Source: Verrucomicrobiota bacterium
GTDB lineage: Bacteria > Chlamydiota > Chlamydiia > Chlamydiales > JAAKFR01
NCBI GenBank assembly: GCA_018239815.1
Contig: JAFEGP010000018.1
Coordinates: 1-40,890 of the forward strand
DNA: 40,890 nucleotides
Direction of reading: 5' to 3'
Shown: positions 36,835 to 40,890 of the stretch, one piece after another
How the letters are laid out: every line of letters begins with the position of its first letter
Position numbering within the stretch: position 1 is the first letter of the stretch
Position numbers and translations under genes: made by a program
The notes under the pieces: generated by a model
Told to the model about the DNA's origin: nothing
Databases searched by the model: none
Seen by the model: only the letters and a program-made list of their open reading frames with translations

Positions 36835-36868
36835 ACTGGCCACGCACAAAGACCAAAAGGACTGTTAA

Positions 36869-39043
36869 ATGAGTTATTTAGAAGAATTTCGCCAGCTTAT
36901 CGAAAAAGAGAAGTTATCTCCTTTTCTCCACCTGTGGGAAGAGTATTGCCAAGGGGATCAGATTTGCGGGGAAGAAGTTTTTCAAGTCCTTACAATGATT
37001 AAAAACTCCTCATTATCAACAGCTTTTGGGAAAGTGGCTGAAACCGCCATTCCTTTATGGGAAAAAATAGAAGAAGAGGAAATGGCAGGCCATGTGTTGC
37101 GTCTCATTATTGATTTACAAACTACTCATTCTCCTTTACTTGCAACGCTAGCTGTCAACTACCTGTCTTCTCATTATAAGGACGATTCTGATTTCAATGA
37201 AAAAATGCGCCTGGTTGGTTTGCGCACCCGTCATTCTTTTCAAGGGGCCATTTCAAACTTTGAACTCCTTTCTCACATGGAAAAGGGAAAGTTTGTTTTT
37301 CACACTGGGGGATGGGGTGTTGGAGAGGTTATGGATATCTCTCTTTTACAAGAACATGTGTTGTTAGAGTTTGAGGGAATTGGGGCTCGAAAAGATTTAA
37401 CTTTTGAAAACGCCTTTAAAAACCTTGTTTATCTGCCATCTGATCATTTTCTTGCTCGTCGCTTTGGCAACCCAGATGCCTTAGAGGAAGAAGGCAAACA
37501 AGACCCTCTTGCTTTAGTGCGATTGGTTCTCAGAGACTTAGGACCAAAGACAGCTCAGGGGTTAAAAGAAGAGCTTTGTGAGCTTGTGATTCCTGAACAA
37601 GACTGGTCTAAGTGGTGGCAGGCAGCAAGGGCCAAGCTTAAAAAAGACACAAAAATTAAATCTCCTAATTCTTCTAAAGAACCTTTTGAAATTTTGGATG
37701 AAGAGGTGTCTCACGAAGATTTACTTAAAAAAGCTCTGCAAAACAACATGGACACAGAGAAGTTGATTGTCACAGTGTACCAGTATTTGAGAGACTTTCC
37801 TCAGTCCACAAAAAGCGATGATATTAAAGAACTTCTTAAAAAGGCTCTTTTAGGAGCTTTAGAAGAAAAATCTTCTGTTGCCGAGAGTGTTTTAGCTTAT
37901 AAGATTCAGATTTCTTTTCTCTTGGAAGATATTTTCCCTACAGAGTTTCCTGAGGCTAGCGCTAGCTTGGTCAAGGCTGTTGAAAATCTTGAAGGAGTTA
38001 TCAATCTTATTGAGATATTAGCTTACAAAAAACGTCTTCTTGTTTGTATCCGCGGCATGCGCTCTGATTGGGAAAAAGTGTTCTCTCATTTACTGTTAAT
38101 TATTAGTCAAAACCCTCTTCGCGATTATCTTTTTAAAGAACTGCTCCTGTCCAATCCTCTTTTGCTCGAAGAGCGTTTGCAAGAACTTCTTAATAACATG
38201 ACTCTCTATCCAGAGCCGTTTTTTTGGTATTTTCAAAAAGTTGCAGAGGGGGAACAGGTTCCTCTTAATTCCCTCGAAGATAGATTTAGCTTTATGGAGG
38301 CTTATCTTATCTTGCTGCACTATGTTGAAGACAAAGATGAGTGTCGTGACCTCGTTAAAAAGATGTACAACTACTTGCTTGCTGACCGCTTTGTAATTGT
38401 GCGTAAAATGATCGCGGACTCTCCTGTTTCCTTTTTAAAAGAGTTCTTGTTGCTGGCAAGTAAATGCCTTGTTTTCTCTAAACAAGATTTGCGTACGCTC
38501 CAATCTCTTGCAGAAGTAGTACAACCTTCTTTGGCAAACAAAAAGAAAAGCTCTAGTGAAGATGAGGAAATTATCTGGACCACTCAAGCTGGTTATCAAA
38601 AAATTCAGGAACGCGTAAAGCAGATTGGCACAATCGAAATGATTGACAACGCAAGAGAAATTGAAGCTGCTCGGGCGCACGGGGATTTGAGAGAAAATTC
38701 TGAGTATAAGTTTGCTTTAGAGCGTCGTTCGCGTTTGCAGTCTGAGCTTAAAACCCTTTCCCGCCAACTTAATCATGCTCGTATTTTAACAAAGAGTGAT
38801 GTCTCCACGCACCTTGTTGGTCCTGGTTCTGTTATTGAACTTTCTCAAGGTAGCGAAGAGTCTGTGACTTATTCCTTATTAGGACCTTGGGATGCAGATC
38901 CTGATAAACACATTCTTTCTTTTCAGTCTAAATTTGCCCAAGCAATGATGGGAAGAAAGCTTGGAGAGAGTTTTGAGTTTCAAGGAAACAATTATCAAAT
39001 CAAGTCGATACATAGTTTTTTAGAAACTCCCTCTATAAGTTGA
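36869..39043 (+). CDS. greA: Chlamydial long-form transcription elongation factor GreA
   Basis: GreA rescues backtracked RNA polymerase by stimulating transcript cleavage. The C-terminal 160 residues are a normal GreA: a helical hairpin with ARAHGDLRENSEYKFALER, whose tip acids enter the polymerase channel, then the FKBP-like domain with VGPGSVIEL and MGRKLGESFEFQGNNYQI. The first 560 residues are an additional, mostly helical region found in chlamydial GreA, with KGKFVFHTGGWGVGEV near residue 140 resembling a small KOW/SH3-like strand set. Total length of 724 aa agrees with the C. trachomatis form (about 715 aa), against about 158 in E. coli. AAGGA lies eight nucleotides before the ATG. The function of the long N-terminal region is not established. 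Confidence 0.93.
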   Translation: MSYLEEFRQLIEKEKLSPFLHLWEEYCQGDQICGEEVFQVLTMIKNSSLSTAFGKVAETAIPLWEKIEEEEMAGHVLRLIIDLQTTHSPLLATLAVNYLSSHYKDDSDFNEKMRLVGLRTRHSFQGAISNFELLSHMEKGKFVFHTGGWGVGEVMDISLLQEHVLLEFEGIGARKDLTFENAFKNLVYLPSDHFLARRFGNPDALEEEGKQDPLALVRLVLRDLGPKTAQGLKEELCELVIPEQDWSKWWQAARAKLKKDTKIKSPNSSKEPFEILDEEVSHEDLLKKALQNNMDTEKLIVTVYQYLRDFPQSTKSDDIKELLKKALLGALEEKSSVAESVLAYKIQISFLLEDIFPTEFPEASASLVKAVENLEGVINLIEILAYKKRLLVCIRGMRSDWEKVFSHLLLIISQNPLRDYLFKELLLSNPLLLEERLQELLNNMTLYPEPFFWYFQKVAEGEQVPLNSLEDRFSFMEAYLILLHYVEDKDECRDLVKKMYNYLLADRFVIVRKMIADSPVSFLKEFLLLASKCLVFSKQDLRTLQSLAEVVQPSLANKKKSSSEDEEIIWTTQAGYQKIQERVKQIGTIEMIDNAREIEAARAHGDLRENSEYKFALERRSRLQSELKTLSRQLNHARILTKSDVSTHLVGPGSVIELSQGSEESVTYSLLGPWDADPDKHILSFQSKFAQAMMGRKLGESFEFQGNNYQIKSIHSFLETPSIS

Positions 39044-39074
39044 GGGAAAATTCCACTTAGCTTATCTTGCACGT

Positions 39075-39668
39075 ATGCGCGTAGTCATAGCGACACAAAA
39101 TCGTCATAAGGTTCGTGAACTACGCGCTTATCTTTGTAAGATAAAAAATTTCGACGTCTTTTCCTTACTTGATTTTTCTTCTTACCAATCTCCTCAAGAA
39201 ACAGGCGCCACTTTCGAGGAAAATGCTATTTACAAAGCTGCACATGCAGCTCGCTCATTAAATATCTGGGCTTTAGCTGATGATTCTGGTTTAGTGGTTC
39301 CTGCCATCGGAGGAGCTCCTGGCGTTTTCTCTGCTCGCTTTGCAGGGCCACAAGCTACAGATAAAGAAAATAGAAAAAAATTGCTCCAGACCATGCAAGG
39401 CTTAGACGGCCTTGAGCGCTCTGCTTATTTTACCTGTGTTTTAGCCTTAGCCCGACCAGATGGACAAATTCAGTATTGTGTAACAGGTTCTTGTGAAGGA
39501 CTGATTGCCCATGAAGAGAAGGGAAGAGAAGGATTTGGTTACGATTCTGTATTTGTTAAACACGGTTATCATCAAACTTTTGGAGAACTCGATGAGAGCG
39601 TCAAAAATCGCATCTCTCACAGAGCTAAAGCCCTTTCAAAGATGCTTCTTTATCTAGAAAGTTCATGA
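39075..39668 (+). CDS. rdgB: dITP/XTP pyrophosphatase (HAM1 family)
   Basis: RdgB hydrolyses non-canonical purine triphosphates (dITP, XTP) and keeps them out of DNA. The 197-aa protein begins with the family signature VIATQNRHKVRELRAYL and contains TGATFEENAIYKA (substrate pocket), ALADDSGLVV (metal site), APGVFSARFAG, and GREGFGYDSVFV, then SHRAKALSKM. All HAM1 landmarks are present. It is in the same neighbourhood as ung, as in Chlamydia (CT606, CT607). Its last 19 nt overlap the 3' end of the small convergent gene. The ATG lacks a clear Shine-Dalgarno. Confidence 0.95.
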   Translation: MRVVIATQNRHKVRELRAYLCKIKNFDVFSLLDFSSYQSPQETGATFEENAIYKAAHAARSLNIWALADDSGLVVPAIGGAPGVFSARFAGPQATDKENRKKLLQTMQGLDGLERSAYFTCVLALARPDGQIQYCVTGSCEGLIAHEEKGREGFGYDSVFVKHGYHQTFGELDESVKNRISHRAKALSKMLLYLESS

Positions 39669-39868
39669 TAGGCAACTTCTAGACGAGATCTCACTTCTCC
39701 CATAAGAGAAAAAGCTTTTTCTACATCTGTTCTCATTTGCTTAAGAGAATCCAAAGCTTGCGAAGACCCTATTTCTTTGGTTTCGTTTGTCGTAGCCATA
39801 GACACATGCTTTTTTATGCTAACTCGATGAAGAGCTGATTGTTGAATTCCACTAAGATGTTCGACCAT
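39650..39868 (-). CDS. Small helical protein coupled to ung (CT606.1-like by position)
   Basis: The 72-aa product begins MVEHLSGIQQSALHRVSIKK and contains a helical C-terminal half (LDSLKQMRTDVEKAFSLMGE) likely to form a coiled coil. The open frame could extend back to 40033, but those residues read over ung in another frame and are unlike a protein start. The ATG at 39868 overlaps the ung stop as TAATG on the minus strand, a classic reinitiation arrangement, which decides the start. C. trachomatis has a similarly short gene (CT606.1) between yggV and ung; the match is by position and size only. No motif identifies a function. Confidence 0.6.
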   Translation of the reverse strand: MVEHLSGIQQSALHRVSIKKHVSMATTNETKEIGSSQALDSLKQMRTDVEKAFSLMGEVRSRLEVAYHELSR

Positions 39869-40554
39869 TAAAGCTCCCAACAAATCGTTTTCTTTCCTTG
39901 TTTGTTTAACAGATCTTGGATTTTTGAAAAATGCCCACATCCAAAAAATCCCTGATGAGCTGAGTAAGGGGAGGGGTGTGGTGCCATCAAAACATAGTGT
40001 CGTTGAGTTGTATGAGCCAAAATGTGACGACATTTATCCTGTGCTGATTTTCCCCATAGCACAAAAATAACCGGATCTTCTCTTTCACAAAGTGAATGAA
40101 TCACCGCATCTGTAAAAATTTCCCAACCTTGATGAGCATGCGATTGAGGTTTTCCTTTTCGCACTGTTAGCACGGCATTCAATAGCAAAACACCCTGCTT
40201 AGCCCAATCTACTAAACAACCGTGATTGGGGATGGGAATGGATAAATCTTGATTGAGTTCTTTGAAAATGTTTTTTAAAGAGGGAGGGGGTTTCACCCCT
40301 TTAGGAACACTGAAGCTTAAACCATGTGCTTGCCCTTCGCCATGATAGGGGTCTTGCCCCATGATCACAACCTTAACTTCTTTATAAGGAGTGTGATCAA
40401 ATGCCGCAAAAACCTGGTTTTGTGGCGGATAAACAGGTCCAAGGCGACGTTCTGTTGCAACAAAATCAGCCAATTTTTCTAGGTAAGATTTTTCCCATTC
40501 TGCATGTAAAGCTGCAGCCCAACTTACCTCAAGCTGTGGAGGTGGTTTACTCAT
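39868..40554 (-). CDS. ung: Uracil-DNA glycosylase
   Basis: Ung removes uracil from DNA to start base-excision repair. Family-1 motifs are complete: VVIMGQDPYHGEGQAHGLSF (catalytic Asp of the water-activating loop), NIFKELNQDL, GVLLLNAVLTVRKG, and HPSPYSAHQGFFGCGHF (leucine-loop region and catalytic His). The start at 40554 (MSKPPPQLEVSWAAALHAEW) gives 228 aa, in line with chlamydial Ung. The frame can be opened to 40602 or 40563, but the extra residues (Cys-rich, SCCNFCIP) are atypical and would leave only nine nucleotides before the divergent gene. No strong Shine-Dalgarno resolves this. The gene is followed, with a one-base stop-start overlap, by the small helical gene. Confidence 0.94.
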   Translation of the reverse strand: MSKPPPQLEVSWAAALHAEWEKSYLEKLADFVATERRLGPVYPPQNQVFAAFDHTPYKEVKVVIMGQDPYHGEGQAHGLSFSVPKGVKPPPSLKNIFKELNQDLSIPIPNHGCLVDWAKQGVLLLNAVLTVRKGKPQSHAHQGWEIFTDAVIHSLCEREDPVIFVLWGKSAQDKCRHILAHTTQRHYVLMAPHPSPYSAHQGFFGCGHFSKIQDLLNKQGKKTICWEL

Positions 40555-40611
40555 GGGCAACATGTTAGCTGGTATACAGAAATTGCAGCAAGATGGTATC
40601 ATCTCCAGACC

Positions 40612-40890
40612 ATGAAAGATTTAGCCGAAAACAATTTGGTTCGATTTAAAAACATCACTCGCAAGAAGGCGGGTATGTATGCCAACTTCCGCATCAAAGG
40701 CATCCGCGGAGGCACAACTTTTACAGCTTCTATTGCTGTAGATATGGACGCCGCTGAAGTGAGCTGTGGTGACTCTCTTGAAAAAATTATTGAGGAATGC
40801 GCCCGAATTGGGGTTGAAGAATTCCAAAAATGCGAATTTCAATTCGAAGGCATTACAACGTCTAACCTGGGTGTAGCGCAGCTTGGCTAG
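40612..40890 (+). CDS. Conserved-looking 92-aa hypothetical protein
   Basis: I do not recognise this protein. It is small and probably alpha/beta, with basic N-terminal strands (VRFKNITRKKAGMYANFRIKG), a Gly-rich turn IRGGTTFTASIAVDM, and an acidic helix DSLEKIIEECARIGVEEFQK. The pattern of strand pairs plus helix looks like a single compact domain rather than a fragment. Its TAG occupies the last three bases of the window, so it is complete. It lies divergently 57 nt from the chosen ung start. No Shine-Dalgarno is obvious; Met22 is an alternative start but would remove the first strand. Confidence 0.6.
   Translation: MKDLAENNLVRFKNITRKKAGMYANFRIKGIRGGTTFTASIAVDMDAAEVSCGDSLEKIIEECARIGVEEFQKCEFQFEGITTSNLGVAQLG

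Noticed and set aside
39869-40033. Upstream extension of the 72-aa gene
   Set aside because: It overlaps ung in another frame; the TAATG coupling gives a better start at 39868.

Overview
The window comes from a member of the phylum Chlamydiae outside the classical genus Chlamydia, most likely an environmental, amoeba-associated type lineage (Parachlamydiaceae, Waddliaceae or Simkaniaceae; the family cannot be settled here). Chlamydial hallmarks are a MOMP-like porin, the CT588/CT589/CT590 cluster with RsbU-type phosphatases, a topoisomerase I fused to a SWIB domain, a very long GreA, a two-domain ThyX, and hemB beside a probable replication origin. Non-classical features are tandem MOMP-like genes, a bifunctional proline dehydrogenase PutA, an ECF-type sigma factor and a protein resembling type II phosphatidylinositol 4-kinases. 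CT numbers are C. trachomatis D/UW-3 loci recalled from memory and used only as synteny guides.

Layout. 1-3.0 kb: two tandem MOMP-like genes, the first reduced to its C-terminal half, then a convergent outer-membrane porin. 3.2-4.1 kb: an unrecognised 316-aa protein behind a good promoter. 4.2-10.8 kb: a three-gene minus-strand unit (CT590-, CT589- and CT588/RsbU-like), probably feeding the Rsb network that controls sigma-factor availability. 10.9-14.4 kb: SpoU-type RNA methyltransferase, RsgA, an orphan ECF sigma factor on the opposite strand, and enolase. 14.5-16.2 kb: a methyltransferase and a GT2 glycosyltransferase. 16.4-21.2 kb: CT602-like protein, AhpC, tRNA-Arg(ACG), FmdB-type zinc ribbon, GroEL and GroES behind a sigma-70-type promoter with a CIRCE operator, and a DUF1343 (NamZ-type) protein. 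21.2-27.8 kb: PutA, UvrD/PcrA and RpoN on the plus strand.

27.8-30.6 kb holds the most novel locus: an overlapping minus-strand pair encoding a PI4KII-like kinase-fold protein and a membrane protein with an HEXXH motif. 30.8-36.3 kb: TopA-SWIB, ThyX, a 396-bp non-coding stretch with DnaA-box-like sites (candidate oriC), and HemB. 36.3-40.9 kb: a small coiled-coil protein, long GreA, RdgB, a tiny protein coupled to Ung by a TAATG overlap, and a 92-aa hypothetical protein ending on the last base.

Most genes are housekeeping: glycolysis, heme, dTMP, protein folding, DNA topology and repair, nucleotide-pool cleaning, ribosome maturation and transcription elongation. The lineage-specific material is the surface porins, the orphan 316-aa protein, the ECF sigma factor, and the PI4K-like/HEXXH pair, which could act at the host interface. 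Functions of unfamiliar genes rest on motif reading only; no database search was possible.
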